64,000 nucleotides of DNA from Psychroserpens sp. Hel_I_66 (GTDB lineage Bacteria; Bacteroidota; Bacteroidia; Flavobacteriales; Flavobacteriaceae): contig NZ_JUGU01000001.1 in assembly GCF_000799465.1 (NCBI RefSeq), positions 1,240,001-1,304,000 of the forward strand. Direction: 5' to 3'. Below, one piece after another: positions 45,584 to 55,688 of this stretch. The notes beneath the pieces are model-generated. The model searched no databases, was not told the origin of the DNA, and saw only the letters and a list, made by a program, of their open reading frames with translations. The translations under genes and the position numbers were made by a program. Within the stretch, counting starts at the first letter, position 1. Every line of letters starts with the position of its first letter.

Positions 45584-46119
45584 TGAAATATATAATTCTC
45601 TTTCTCATTGTAGCTACTTTTAGTAGTTGCAAAACACCTGAAGCCCGACAACCAGAATCGGTACAATCGGGTTCATTCTACAAAGAATCTGCAGAACGAA
45701 ATAAAAAACTTAATGAACGAGAACGCAAGCGTATAGAGAAGTTCATGACTCAAAATCCTGAATATGATTATATTGCTTCGGAAAGCGGATTTTGGTACAG
45801 ATACCACACAAAAGTAGAAATAGATACCATTACACCAGGATTTGGCGATATCGTCACCTTTAATTATAATGTAAGGGATCTAAACGGAAATGTGATCTAC
45901 ACTGAAGAAGAAATAGGAAACCAAACTTACGCTATGGACCAACAAGAGATTTTTACTGGTCTAAGAGAAGGTTTGAAACTCTTGAAACCTACAGAATCTG
46001 CAACGTTTTTATTTCCGTCCCAAAAAGCCTATGGTTACTATGGTGATAAAAACAAAATTGGAACAAACATACCTCTAATGGTAAAAGTAAACGTAAATAC
46101 AATAACACAAAACCAATAA
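45583..46119 (+). CDS. gldI: gliding-associated FKBP-type prolyl isomerase lipoprotein GldI
   Basis: A 178-residue lipoprotein: signal ending TFSSC with lipidation Cys16. An FKBP-type peptidyl-prolyl isomerase domain occupies about residues 75-178, with the signatures [14 protein letters not shown] and [31 protein letters not shown] (given here only to identify the domain). GldI is needed for gliding and T9SS function in Flavobacterium, presumably by folding periplasmic or outer-membrane parts. The overlap with the DHH gene and the second isomerase 5 bp downstream match the usual flavobacterial order. Confidence 0.88.
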   Translation: MKYIILFLIVATFSSCKTPEARQPESVQSGSFYKESAERNKKLNERERKRIEKFMTQNPEYDYIASESGFWYRYHTKVEIDTITPGFGDIVTFNYNVRDLNGNVIYTEEEIGNQTYAMDQQEIFTGLREGLKLLKPTESATFLFPSQKAYGYYGDKNKIGTNIPLMVKVNVNTITQNQ

Positions 46120-46124
46120 TTACA

Positions 46125-47354
46125 ATGAAATTGATGAGCAAAACCCTACAATTATTAATCCTATGTTTAATAGTAACTCTTGTCTCGTGTAAGGAAGAAT
46201 ATCCTGATCTTGAAGATGGACTTTATGCTGAAATCGTTACAAGCAAGGACACGATGATCGCAAAATTATTTTATGATAAAGTACCAGTAACGGTAGCAAA
46301 CTTTGTAGCATTAGCTGAAGGAAACCATCCCATGATGGCAGACGAGTTTAAAGGAAAACCATACTATGATAGTCTAACGTTTCATCGTGTGATGGATAAA
46401 TTTATGATTCAAGGTGGAGATCACACTGCCACTGGTGGTGGAAATCCAGGCTATAAGTTTACTGCAGATTTTGATCCATCTTTAAAACATGATAAAGGCG
46501 GATTGTTGTCTATGGCAAACAGTGGTGGATTTAACACAAACGGATCCCAGTTTTTTATTACCGAAGTGCCTTATCCAAGCTTAAATGCTTATGATGACAA
46601 TGGTGAACTTAAAAATTGCGATCAACCTAGAACTAGCTGTCATTCTGTTTTTGGAGAGTTGGTAAAAGGAATTGAAGTTCAAGATGCCATATCAAATGTA
46701 GAAGTAACTCCTGGTTCAAATAAACCTGTTGAACCTGTGTACATCACAAAAATCAACATTATTAGAAAAGGCTCTGCAGCAAAATCGTTTAATGCTCCAA
46801 AAGTGTTTGAAAAGGAATTGCCAAATGTAGAAGCCGAAATCCAACAAATACAAGACGATAAAAAAGAGAAACTTGAGCAAGAACAAAAAGAGCGTGAAGA
46901 GAAAATAGCTTCTGCTTCCGAAGAAACAAAACCAATGTTAGAAGACTACGCTACCAAAACTACTGCTTTAGCTTCTGGTCTTAAAAAATATGTAATAAAA
47001 GAAGGTACAGGACCAAAACCAAAAGCAGGAGATTCTGTTCGTGTGTATTACGAAGGCTATTTTACAGATGGTAAATTATTTGATAGCGATAGAGTTGAGA
47101 TTGCAGAGAAATATGGTATGTTCAACCAAAGACGCGCAGATGCAAACGCTTACGGTCCAACTGCAATGTTGGTGAGCCCAAATGCACAAATGATCCCAGG
47201 ATTTAAAGAAGCTTTGGCTAATTTAAAAGTTGGTGAAAAAGCATTCTTTTACTTGCCATCGCATTTAGCATACGGAGAAAGAGGAAATAGAGGAATTCCA
47301 CCAAATACCGATCTAACCTTCATTGTTGAAATGGAAAGCGTTATAAAAAGATAA
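46125..47354 (+). CDS. two-domain peptidyl-prolyl isomerase lipoprotein (cyclophilin plus FKBP)
   Basis: A 409-residue lipoprotein with two folding-catalyst domains. The signal ends VTLVSC, with lipidation Cys22. Residues 30-205 are a cyclophilin-type isomerase ([26 protein letters not shown]), then an acidic coiled linker (about 225-270, EEK-rich), then an FKBP domain (about 285-409: [35 protein letters not shown] and [13 protein letters not shown]). It is probably a periplasmic chaperone acting beside GldI. A strong terminator ends the operon. Confidence 0.9.
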   Translation: MKLMSKTLQLLILCLIVTLVSCKEEYPDLEDGLYAEIVTSKDTMIAKLFYDKVPVTVANFVALAEGNHPMMADEFKGKPYYDSLTFHRVMDKFMIQGGDHTATGGGNPGYKFTADFDPSLKHDKGGLLSMANSGGFNTNGSQFFITEVPYPSLNAYDDNGELKNCDQPRTSCHSVFGELVKGIEVQDAISNVEVTPGSNKPVEPVYITKINIIRKGSAAKSFNAPKVFEKELPNVEAEIQQIQDDKKEKLEQEQKEREEKIASASEETKPMLEDYATKTTALASGLKKYVIKEGTGPKPKAGDSVRVYYEGYFTDGKLFDSDRVEIAEKYGMFNQRRADANAYGPTAMLVSPNAQMIPGFKEALANLKVGEKAFFYLPSHLAYGERGNRGIPPNTDLTFIVEMESVIKR

Positions 47355-47373
47355 AACACATATTAAGCATAAA

Positions 47374-47408
47374 AAAAGAGGCGATTTCAAATTGAAATCG
47401 CCTCTTTT
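47374..47408. terminator. bidirectional terminator between the prolyl isomerase and pepD
   Basis: A perfect 17-bp inverted repeat (AAAAGAGGCGATTTCAA and its complement) with a single-base loop, ending in T on both strands. It serves both convergent genes. Confidence 0.9.
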
Positions 47409-47427
47409 CCATTTTAGAATATACTTA

Positions 47428-48891
47428 TTATTTCTTCGGAATGTTCTTTAAAATCTCCAATACAAACTCCCAATATTTTTGAGCAGAAGAGATTTGTGCA
47501 CGCTCATCTGGAGAATGCGCTCCTTTAATATTTGGTCCAAAACTAATCATATCCATCTCAGGGTAATTGGTACCAAGAATTCCGCATTCCAAACCTGCAT
47601 GGCACGCAGCAACATGTGGCTCTTCTCCTCCATTCAGTTTTTTATACAAAGGCACCATCACCTTTAAAATGTCGCTATCCATATTTGGTGTCCAACCTGG
47701 ATATTCACCACTAAAATCTACTTCACAACCCGTTAACTCAAAGGTAGCGCGAAGTGTATTTGCCAAATCCCATTTTGAGCTCTCTACAGAACTTCTTGTC
47801 AAACATCCAATTTTTACAGAGCCATCCTTAACAATAATTCTTGCGATATTATTAGAAGTCTCTACCAAATCCTTTATATCTGCACTCATTCGGTATACAC
47901 CGTTTAAAGCAGCATAAATGGCTCTGGTCAATCCTTCTTGCACACCAAGATCCATGATTTTTTCTGGAGTATCTATTTTTGAAACCTCGATTACCAAATC
48001 AGGTTCCATTGTTTTTAATTCTTTTTTAATGTCTTCAGAAAGCGTTTTTGTTTCAGCAATAAAAGCTTCTTCATGAATAGCATCAATAGCTACAATAGCA
48101 TTGCTCTCTCTCGGGATGGCGTTTCTAAGACTACCTCCATCAATTTCAGAGATACGCAGACCAAAATTCTCAAAACCATCAAATAAGACTCGGTTCATAA
48201 TTTTATTGGCATTGCCCAGACCTTCGTGAATTTGCATTCCGCTATGTCCACCTTGCAATCCCTTAACTGAAATTTTGAAACCAATCTTAAATTCTGGTGT
48301 TTCCTCCTCTTCGTATGTTCTCGTTGCTGTGATATCAACACCTCCAGCGCAACCAACGCCAATTTCGTCATCTTCTTCAGTATCTAGATTTAAAAGTATC
48401 TCTCCATTTAACAAACCACCTTTTAAGCCCATTGCTCCTGTCATTCCAGTTTCTTCATCAATCGTAAAAAGTGCTTCAATTGCAGGATGCGCAATATCTG
48501 TACTTTCTAAAATTGCCATGATGGTAGCAACACCCAACCCATTATCTGCACCAAGCGTAGTCCCTTTTGCTTTTACCCAATCACCAACAACGTGCATGTC
48601 TATACCTTGCGTATCAAAATCAAAAACGGTATCGTTATTTTTTTGATGTACCATATCTAAATGTGACTGCATCACAATTGGTTTTCTATCTTCCATCCCA
48701 GAAGTCGCAGGTTTTTTGATGATCACATTTCCTACTTCATCTTCTATGGTTTCCAGACCTAATTTTGCCCCAAAATCTTTCATGAATTTGATGACGCGTT
48801 CTTCTTTTTTAGAAGGTCTTGGAACTGCATTTAAGTCTGCAAATTTATTCCAAAGGGCTTTTGGTTCTAGTTCTCTTATTTCTTGACTCAT
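47428..48891 (-). CDS. pepD: aminoacyl-histidine dipeptidase (M20 family)
   Basis: A 487-residue cytosolic zinc dipeptidase that cleaves Xaa-His dipeptides. The M20 metal ligands are visible: H and D in MQSHLDMVHQ, D in LGADNGLGVA, EE in IDEETGMTG, D in LNLDTEEDD, and the distal His in FGPNIKGAHSPDE. The dimerisation lid lies between about residues 210 and 380. The length fits the PepD/carnosinase-like group. It is probably monocistronic and leftward, sharing its terminator with the prolyl isomerase. Confidence 0.93.
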   Translation of the reverse strand: MSQEIRELEPKALWNKFADLNAVPRPSKKEERVIKFMKDFGAKLGLETIEDEVGNVIIKKPATSGMEDRKPIVMQSHLDMVHQKNNDTVFDFDTQGIDMHVVGDWVKAKGTTLGADNGLGVATIMAILESTDIAHPAIEALFTIDEETGMTGAMGLKGGLLNGEILLNLDTEEDDEIGVGCAGGVDITATRTYEEEETPEFKIGFKISVKGLQGGHSGMQIHEGLGNANKIMNRVLFDGFENFGLRISEIDGGSLRNAIPRESNAIVAIDAIHEEAFIAETKTLSEDIKKELKTMEPDLVIEVSKIDTPEKIMDLGVQEGLTRAIYAALNGVYRMSADIKDLVETSNNIARIIVKDGSVKIGCLTRSSVESSKWDLANTLRATFELTGCEVDFSGEYPGWTPNMDSDILKVMVPLYKKLNGGEEPHVAACHAGLECGILGTNYPEMDMISFGPNIKGAHSPDERAQISSAQKYWEFVLEILKNIPKK

Positions 48892-49045
48892 TTGTATTTG
48901 TTTATATTGTATTAAAGCTTTTGAGTTTTTTCACTTCGGAAACATCAACTCAAACATTCATTTTGCGAAGTTACAAATTGTAGCTCAACTAGTTCAAACA
49001 TACTGTTAGGTTTTTTAGCTGAACAAACCAAGCCTCTCTCGTTAC

Positions 49046-49098
49046 TCCTGATTGCAGTGACAGCCTTTTGGAACAAAAGCTATAACGGAAAGCAGGAT
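49046..49098. ncRNA. candidate conserved hairpin RNA element
   Basis: A compact structure lies in the divergent pepD/DUF3810 intergenic region. TCCTG at 49046 pairs with CAGGA at 49093-49097, and CTTTTG (49065-49070) pairs with CAAAAG (49074-49079) around the loop GAA. The unpaired arms read ATTGCAGTGACAG and CTATAACGGAAAG. I recall very similar sequences (attgcagtga...agctataacggaaag) recurring between genes in other Flavobacteria, so it may be a conserved RNA family or repeat. This was not searched. Confidence 0.42.
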
Positions 49099-49153
49099 AC
49101 CAACTTCACTAAAAACACTATGATAAGGTTCTAAAAAAACCTATTTTTGAGTC

Positions 49154-50224
49154 ATGCTCAAACACAAGAAACTTTTTATTGCGTTATCTATAATTCCGCA
49201 GATTATTCTTTTAAAGATTTTGGCAAACTATCCAGACTTTGTGGAGTCTGTTTATAGTCACGGGATTTATATTTGGATCTCTAAAGCGATGCGGTATGCG
49301 TTTGGCTGGTTGCCATTTTCGGTTGGTGATGTTTTATATACACTTTTAGGTTTGTATATTTTAAGGTGGTTATTTAGTAATAGAAAACGAATAATAAAAG
49401 ACACAAAACACTGGTTATTAGACGTGTTATCTGCACTTTCACTTGGCTATTTTGCATTTCATTTGCTTTGGGCTTTTAATTATTACCGTTTACCACTCCA
49501 TAAATCTTTAGATATTGACCACGATTATACGACTGAAGAATTGGTTGATCTCACCAAACAACTTATTACCGAAACCAATAATCTCCAATTAGAACTAGCC
49601 ATAATTGACTCGCTCCAAGTCATAATGCCTTACTCAAAAACTGAGATTTTAAAGATGATCCCAAGTGGTTATGATGAACTGTCCAAGGAGTTCCCTTACC
49701 TAGCATATCAACCGAGAAGCATCAAACGTTCTTTATATAGCGTACCATTGACGTATATGGGATTTTCTGGATATTTAAACCCGTTTACCAATGAAGCTCA
49801 GGTTGATGGGTTGATTCCATCTTATAAATTTCCCACAACTGGGAGTCACGAAGTTGCACACCAATTGGGATATGCTGCAGAAAATGAGGCGAATTTTATT
49901 GGCAGTATGGCTGCAATGCACCATCCTGATGATTATTTTAAATATTCTGGTCATGCTTTTGCTTTGCGTCACTGTTTGGGCGAAGTCTATAAAAGAGATC
50001 TTGTATTGTACGAAGAGTTATTACCTCAAGTAAATAAAGGTATTTTAAAAAATTATCAAGAAATGAGGGATTTTTGGGATGGATATGAAAATCCCTTAGA
50101 GCCCATATTTAAAACCACTTATGATGGTTTTTTAAAAACCAATAATCAAGTTGGAGGTATGGAAAGTTACAGTTACGTTGTGGCACTTTTGGTGAATTAC
50201 CACAAAAACAATCCAATTAAATAA
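49154..50224 (+). CDS. DUF3810 family membrane protein with HExxH motif
   Basis: A 356-residue protein. Three hydrophobic segments lie in the first 110 residues. The remainder carries a zinc-peptidase-like motif HEVAHQ with a downstream ENEANF (Glu as possible third ligand), the arrangement of DUF3810 proteins, which are related to gluzincin-type membrane peptidases. The catalytic side probably faces the periplasm. The substrate is unknown. It is divergent from pepD, with 262 bp between that hold a possible hairpin RNA, and it is followed by the amidohydrolase genes. Confidence 0.87.
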   Translation: MLKHKKLFIALSIIPQIILLKILANYPDFVESVYSHGIYIWISKAMRYAFGWLPFSVGDVLYTLLGLYILRWLFSNRKRIIKDTKHWLLDVLSALSLGYFAFHLLWAFNYYRLPLHKSLDIDHDYTTEELVDLTKQLITETNNLQLELAIIDSLQVIMPYSKTEILKMIPSGYDELSKEFPYLAYQPRSIKRSLYSVPLTYMGFSGYLNPFTNEAQVDGLIPSYKFPTTGSHEVAHQLGYAAENEANFIGSMAAMHHPDDYFKYSGHAFALRHCLGEVYKRDLVLYEELLPQVNKGILKNYQEMRDFWDGYENPLEPIFKTTYDGFLKTNNQVGGMESYSYVVALLVNYHKNNPIK

Positions 50225-50289
50225 TTCTCTAATTACTTCAGAAAAACGTTAAAAATCTATATTTTATCATTTCGTTTGCGGTTAATCTC

Positions 50290-50297
50290 TATCTTTA
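50290..50297 (+). promoter_or_regulatory. weak -7 element before the amidohydrolase operon
   Basis: TATCTTTA differs from TAnnTTTG at one base and lies 27 bp before the ATG at 50325. Tentative. Confidence 0.3.
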
Positions 50298-50324
50298 GGA
50301 GTAATTAACAATCAACCCATTTAT

Positions 50325-53300
50325 ATGAATAAAATTAGGTTTGCAATTGCACTTTGCTTTTGCAGTTTCGCATTATTTGCACAAGACTACTTCCCCAAAA
50401 ACGATGGTGTAACAACCAAGAACACAAATTACCAAGCCTTTACTAATGCCAAAATTTACGTAACGCCTACTCAGGTTATTGAGAATGGAACATTACTAAT
50501 AAAGGATGGCAAAATTATAGCGTCGGGTAATCAGGTAACTATTCCTAAAAATACGACAGTTGTAGATTTAGAAGGCAAACATATCTACCCTTCTTTTATA
50601 GATATGTATTCTTCATTTGGAGTTGCAAAACCAGATCGCCCAAGTGGTCGAGGTGGAAGTCCGCAATACGGACCAGGCAGAACAGGTTATTACTGGAGTG
50701 ATCATATTATGCCAGAAAATAAGGCCATTGACAAATTCTCATATGACAGTAAAGCTGCTGAAGAACTAATTAAGGCAGGTTTTGGAGTCGTCAACACACA
50801 CATTGAAGATGGTATTGTTAGAGGAACAGGAACTTTAGTCGCGCTCAACCCAAACGATGGTAACGACATTCGTATTATAGACCAAACCTCTGCACAATAT
50901 TTATCTTTTGACAAGAGTGATGCCTCAAGGCAATCCTACCCAACTTCAATTATGGGAAGCATGGCTCTTTTACGCCAAATGTACTATGATGCCAATTGGT
51001 ACCTTAATGGAAATAGCGAAACCAAAGATTTATCACTTGAAGCATTGAATGCCAATCAAAATGAAGTTCAGATTTTTGGAGCTGGTAGTCGTGCCAACGC
51101 CATGAGAGCACATAAAGTAGGAGACCTATTTGGCATCCAATATGTAATACTCGGTGGTGGTGACGAATATGAACGTATTAATGACATTAAGGCAACAAAT
51201 GCTTCATTTATTTTACCGGTCAAATTTCAAGATGCCTATGATGTTGAGAACGCATTCTTGAGCAGATCTTTATCTTTAAGCGATATGAAAGCTTGGAACC
51301 AAGAACCTGCAAACCCAAAAATATTGGCAGATAATGGAATTACATTTGCTTTTACAACCCATGATTTAAAAGCACCAAAAGAATTCATGCCTAATGTGCT
51401 CAAAGCAATTAGTTACGGACTTTCAAAAGAAAAAGCACTTGAAGCCTTAACCACTGTTCCTGCAAAATTATTAGGGAAATCTTCGGAAATTGGCTCACTC
51501 CAAAAAGGAGCCTATGCAAATTTCTTGGTGACATCTGGAGATATTTTTGAAAAGAAAACCACCATTTATGAAAACTGGGTGCAAGGTCAAAAAACGGTCA
51601 TTGAAGATATGAGCCTTAAAGATCTTAGAGGTGATTATGAATTTAATCTTGCTGGACAAGATTATAAAATGACGCTTAAAGGCACTCCAGATAAATTGAA
51701 ATCTGAAATTACAAGCGATGAAAAAACAAGAGGTTCTAAAATTTCCTTTGATGGCGATTGGGTAAATATCTCAATGACAACAAAAGACTCCACTGAACAA
51801 AAGTTTATAAGATTGGTTGCAAATACTTCCGAAGAAAATATATTAAACGGGACAGCTGTATATCCCAATGGAGACGAATTGACGTTTTATGCAAAAAAAA
51901 GGGATAAGACAGAAAATACTTCCGAAGAAAAAGAAAATGCAAATGCTGAAGATAAAAATAGCGATGAGGACGATGAAAATAAGGATGATGCCATGAGTGC
52001 GAAAGAAATGTTGCCTGTTACCTACCCTAACATGGCTTATGGTTTTTCTGAAATGCCCAAAGCTGAAAACTTACTCTTTAAAAATGCTACCGTTTGGACC
52101 AGTGAAGAGGATGGTGTTTTACAAAATACAGATGTGCTTATTAAAAATGGAAAAATTGCAAGAATTGGAAAGGATTTATCTGATGGTAGCGCTAAAGTAA
52201 TAGACGCAACTGGCAAACATTTAACTGCTGGAGTTATTGATGAACATTCACATATTGCTGCTGCTTCAATCAATGAAGCTGGTCATAATTCTTCTGCGGA
52301 AGTGTCTATTGAAGATGTCATTGATGAAGAGGATATTGATATTTACAGAAACCTTGCTGGTGGTGTAACATCTATACAAATTTTACACGGATCTGCGAAC
52401 CCGATTGGCGGACAATCGGCAATCATAAAACTAAAATGGGGAGCATCTCCTCAAGATTTAATTTACACAGATAGTCCTAAGTTTATAAAATTTGCTTTAG
52501 GTGAAAATGTAAAACAATCCAATTGGGGCGATGATTCTAGAAATAGATTTCCGCAGACAAGAATGGGTGTTGAGCAATTATACATTGACTATTTTACTAA
52601 AGCTAAAGCTTATGATGATTTGAAAAAAAGCGGAAAAGCATATCGAAAGGACGAGGAAATGGATGTGATAGCTCAAATTTTAAACAAAGAGCGTTTTATT
52701 TCCTGCCACTCTTATGTGCAAAGCGAAATCAATATGTTGATGAAAGTTGCAGAGCAATTTGATTTTAATATAAACACGTTTACCCACATTCTTGAAGGCT
52801 ACAAAGTTGCTGAGAAAATGAAAGAACATGGTGCTGGTGGATCGACATTTAGTGATTGGTGGGCTTACAAATATGAAGTCAACGATGCGATACCTTACAA
52901 TGCAGCCATTATGCACAATGCTGGTGTTGTGGTTGCCATTAATAGTGATGATGGCGAAATGTCACGTCGTTTAAATCAAGAAGCTGCAAAATCTGTAAAA
53001 TATGGTGGTGTTAGTGAAGAAGAAGCTTGGAAATTTGTGACTTTAAATCCTGCAAAACTATTGCATATTGATAATCGCGTTGGAAGCATTAAAGTTGGTA
53101 AAGATGCAGATGTTGTTTTATGGACCGACCATCCAATGTCTATATATGCAAAAGCAGAGAGAACGATTATTGAGGGTGTTACTTATTTTGATTTAAAACG
53201 CGATGAAATGATGCGCGACCAAATTAAAAAAGAAAAAAGCAAACTTATCAATGATATGATAAAAGCAAAAAACAAGGGCTTAAAAACACAGCCTATTAAG

Positions 53301-53354
53301 AAGAAAGAAAAAGTTCAAATGCACTGTGACTATTTAGATCATGTACAACACTAA
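50325..53354 (+). CDS. secreted double amidohydrolase-family protein
   Basis: A 1009-residue protein with a signal peptide (residues 1-19, ending ALFAQ). Residues 25-440 and 590-1000 are each built like an imidazolonepropionase/dihydroorotase-type amidohydrolase: a beta-sandwich start with a GKI(I)A motif, then a barrel. Only the second domain keeps the HxH metal pair (IDEHSHIAA). The first has IDMYSSFG at the same place and so cannot bind metal there. An extremely acidic linker, rich in Glu, Asp and Asn, lies at about residues 525-555. The enzyme probably cleaves a cyclic amide or dipeptide in the periplasm. The next gene, a paralogue of the N-terminal half, is translated from the same transcript. 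Confidence 0.88.
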   Translation: MNKIRFAIALCFCSFALFAQDYFPKNDGVTTKNTNYQAFTNAKIYVTPTQVIENGTLLIKDGKIIASGNQVTIPKNTTVVDLEGKHIYPSFIDMYSSFGVAKPDRPSGRGGSPQYGPGRTGYYWSDHIMPENKAIDKFSYDSKAAEELIKAGFGVVNTHIEDGIVRGTGTLVALNPNDGNDIRIIDQTSAQYLSFDKSDASRQSYPTSIMGSMALLRQMYYDANWYLNGNSETKDLSLEALNANQNEVQIFGAGSRANAMRAHKVGDLFGIQYVILGGGDEYERINDIKATNASFILPVKFQDAYDVENAFLSRSLSLSDMKAWNQEPANPKILADNGITFAFTTHDLKAPKEFMPNVLKAISYGLSKEKALEALTTVPAKLLGKSSEIGSLQKGAYANFLVTSGDIFEKKTTIYENWVQGQKTVIEDMSLKDLRGDYEFNLAGQDYKMTLKGTPDKLKSEITSDEKTRGSKISFDGDWVNISMTTKDSTEQKFIRLVANTSEENILNGTAVYPNGDELTFYAKKRDKTENTSEEKENANAEDKNSDEDDENKDDAMSAKEMLPVTYPNMAYGFSEMPKAENLLFKNATVWTSEEDGVLQNTDVLIKNGKIARIGKDLSDGSAKVIDATGKHLTAGVIDEHSHIAAASINEAGHNSSAEVSIEDVIDEEDIDIYRNLAGGVTSIQILHGSANPIGGQSAIIKLKWGASPQDLIYTDSPKFIKFALGENVKQSNWGDDSRNRFPQTRMGVEQLYIDYFTKAKAYDDLKKSGKAYRKDEEMDVIAQILNKERFISCHSYVQSEINMLMKVAEQFDFNINTFTHILEGYKVAEKMKEHGAGGSTFSDWWAYKYEVNDAIPYNAAIMHNAGVVVAINSDDGEMSRRLNQEAAKSVKYGGVSEEEAWKFVTLNPAKLLHIDNRVGSIKVGKDADVVLWTDHPMSIYAKAERTIIEGVTYFDLKRDEMMRDQIKKEKSKLINDMIKAKNKGLKTQPIKKKEKVQMHCDYLDHVQH

Positions 53355-53364
53355 AAAAATTAAA

Positions 53365-54675
53365 ATGAAAACAATTAATATCAAATTTTTGCTGATTGCT
53401 GTTCTGGGTTTCACAATGAGTTTCGCTCAGCAAACTCCAGCGCCAAAGCAAAGTCAATCTATTGCAATCACAGGTGCCACTGCACACGTTGGTAACGGAG
53501 AAGTTATTGAGAACAGCATTATTATTTTTGAAAATGGTACGCTTAAAACGGTTTCTGATATGACAATCGTGAAGGTGGATTTATCTAATATGAAAGTTAT
53601 TGATGCCAATGGCAAACATGTATATCCTGGATTTATCGTGCCTAATTCTACTTTAGGTCTAGTTGAAATTGATGCAGTTAGAGCAACAGATGATGAGTCT
53701 GAGATGGGATCCTGGAATCCACACATAAGAAGTCTAATTGCTTATAATGCAGAGTCTAAAGTTGTAGAATCCATGAGGCCAAACGGAGTCTTATTAGGGC
53801 AAATCGTGCCTCGTAGCGGGCGAATTTCTGGTACATCCTCTATCGTACAATTTGATGCCTGGAACTGGGAAGATGCTGTTATAAAAAAAGATGATGGCAT
53901 ACACATGAATTGGCCAAACAGTTTTAGTAGAGGTCGTTGGTGGTTGGGTGAAGATCCTGCCTTGAAATTGAACAAAGAATATGATAAACAAGTTACTGAA
54001 ATAGCAGATTACTTTAATGCCACCAAATCTTATATGGCTGGAGATAGATCTTCTAAGCATTTACCTTATGAAGCTACGAGTGGTTTATTTAATGGATCAA
54101 AAACACTTTTTATACATGTAGATGACGAGAAAAGTATTACAGATGCTGTAAATTTTGTAAAAGAAAATAATGTGACAAAAACTGTGATTGTTGGTGGTTA
54201 TGAAGCACATAAAGTAGCAGATTTACTGAAACGTAATAATATTTCAGTATTGTTAAAACGTGTACACTCAAGACCAGAACTTGTAGATGACGATTATGAT
54301 CTTCCTTTTAAATTAGCTAAACTTCTAACCGATAAAGGTGTAACAGTAGCTTTAGAAACTAGCGGTCAAATGGAACGTATGAATTCCAGAAATCTCCCCT
54401 TTTATGCTGGGACGACGGTGGCCCACGGTTTAACAAAAGAACAAGCACTGCAACTCATTACTTCAAATACTGCAAAAATATTGGGTATCGATGATATGTA
54501 CGGAACGTTAGAAACGGGAAAAAGTGCTACCTTATTTATTAGTGAAGGTGATGCATTAGATATGCGAACAAACATTTTGACGCACGCTTTTATTGATGGT
54601 AGAGAATTAAGTTTAGAAACACATCAAACCGAACTCTGGCAGCGCTATTCAAATAAATTAGGATCTGAAGATTAA
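53365..54675 (+). CDS. secreted amidohydrolase-family protein lacking metal ligands
   Basis: A 436-residue protein with a signal peptide (about residues 1-21, ending SFAQQ). It aligns in layout with the N-terminal half of the upstream protein: ENGTLK, then HVYPGFIVPNSTLGLVE where active enzymes have GxIDxHxH, and a closing region with NTAKILGIDDMYGTLETGKSATLF. With the HxH pair absent it is probably non-catalytic, perhaps a partner of the upstream enzyme. The frame is open from an ATG at 53341 that overlaps the upstream gene, but the ATG at 53365 gives a proper signal peptide and is used here. Confidence 0.83.
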   Translation: MKTINIKFLLIAVLGFTMSFAQQTPAPKQSQSIAITGATAHVGNGEVIENSIIIFENGTLKTVSDMTIVKVDLSNMKVIDANGKHVYPGFIVPNSTLGLVEIDAVRATDDESEMGSWNPHIRSLIAYNAESKVVESMRPNGVLLGQIVPRSGRISGTSSIVQFDAWNWEDAVIKKDDGIHMNWPNSFSRGRWWLGEDPALKLNKEYDKQVTEIADYFNATKSYMAGDRSSKHLPYEATSGLFNGSKTLFIHVDDEKSITDAVNFVKENNVTKTVIVGGYEAHKVADLLKRNNISVLLKRVHSRPELVDDDYDLPFKLAKLLTDKGVTVALETSGQMERMNSRNLPFYAGTTVAHGLTKEQALQLITSNTAKILGIDDMYGTLETGKSATLFISEGDALDMRTNILTHAFIDGRELSLETHQTELWQRYSNKLGSED

Positions 54676-54695
54676 AAAATAGTTCTATTGCATAT

Positions 54696-54731
54696 AAAAA
54701 GACCTGCTAATGAAGAATAGCAGGTCTTTTT
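54696..54731. terminator. bidirectional terminator after the amidohydrolase genes
   Basis: A perfect 14-bp stem (AAAAAGACCTGCTA and its complement) with an 8-bp loop and T runs on both strands. It is shared by the convergent DUF6503-like lipoprotein gene. Confidence 0.9.
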
Positions 54732-54752
54732 ATTTGTGATTAAATCTCTGTT

Positions 54753-55556
54753 TTACTTTACAAACTCAGCATTTTCTGGTTTCACAAAAGAAGAAGCTCC
54801 TTTAGAATCTGAAGTTAATACCACATTGGTAAAATTTACATCATTACGTTTTGTAGATGGTAGATTATTCTCAGTTTCATACCAGGTCATACGTTTTGGT
54901 AGTTTTAATCCATTAACATCTTGCCAATCTGTATATCTAATAAAATGCCATTCTTTACTTTTTTCGTTGGTAAAATAGGTTACAGTATAACCTAACCAAG
55001 TCATTTTCCCTGTTGGAGCATCATAATATATAATGTACTCATCCTCTGGAGATTCTCCTACTCCTTTTTCATATGAAATCTTAATTCCAGGATATGCTCT
55101 TCCTTCAAATGTCAATGGTTCAACATCCTCATAAACAATTCCATCATCAGCCAATACAAAGGGCATAGCATAAAAATAAAACATTAAATTATAATAAAAC
55201 TTTGGGTTTCCCTTATAAGGCGTATTATCTTTATTTTGAATCCATACATCATCTCCATCGTATCCAATAATATGCTTGGGCATTTCAATTATAGAGTATC
55301 TATTATGCAAATCTGCAGTTGTGATTTCATCACCAGTTTCTTTTGGCATGGTAAATTTAAGAGTCTGCATTTTTTGCCAATTTTCTAAACCTCCATGTGT
55401 TTCAAATATTTTAGAAATATTTTCTGGGTAGATACTTGTAGTAATTTCTAATTTTTCTTCGGAATAATCGATACTCTCGACTGGTTCTTGTGTTTTATTG
55501 TCTTTACAGGAAACAATTATCAAGAAAAGGATAAATAGTAAGCTTTTGAATTTCAT
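54753..55556 (-). CDS. DUF6503-like lipoprotein
   Basis: A 267-residue lipoprotein: signal ending LIIVSC with lipidation Cys17. The body is a curved beta-sheet of the LolA/LppX-like kind, with FETHGGLENWQKMQTLKF at its start and the YDAPTGKMTWLGYTVTYF segment later, as in DUF6503 proteins of Flavobacteria. It may bind lipids or hydrophobic compounds in the periplasm; that is inference from the fold. It is leftward and probably monocistronic, 132 bp downstream of bcp. Confidence 0.78.
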   Translation of the reverse strand: MKFKSLLFILFLIIVSCKDNKTQEPVESIDYSEEKLEITTSIYPENISKIFETHGGLENWQKMQTLKFTMPKETGDEITTADLHNRYSIIEMPKHIIGYDGDDVWIQNKDNTPYKGNPKFYYNLMFYFYAMPFVLADDGIVYEDVEPLTFEGRAYPGIKISYEKGVGESPEDEYIIYYDAPTGKMTWLGYTVTYFTNEKSKEWHFIRYTDWQDVNGLKLPKRMTWYETENNLPSTKRNDVNFTNVVLTSDSKGASSFVKPENAEFVK

Positions 55557-55688
55557 TTGGTTGGTTTATAAGATTAGTGTTATATAAATTATTCGATTAA
55601 GACGAAATTATAAAATCATACTTACAATAGCATCCAAAACAATAGTTATAATGAATAAAACAAATTGATGAAAAATACCTCAAAGAGA

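Noticed and set aside
47567-48646. Long open frames antisense to pepD
   Set aside because: They are shadows of a strongly supported M20 peptidase gene; their translations are Ser/Pro-rich and match nothing.
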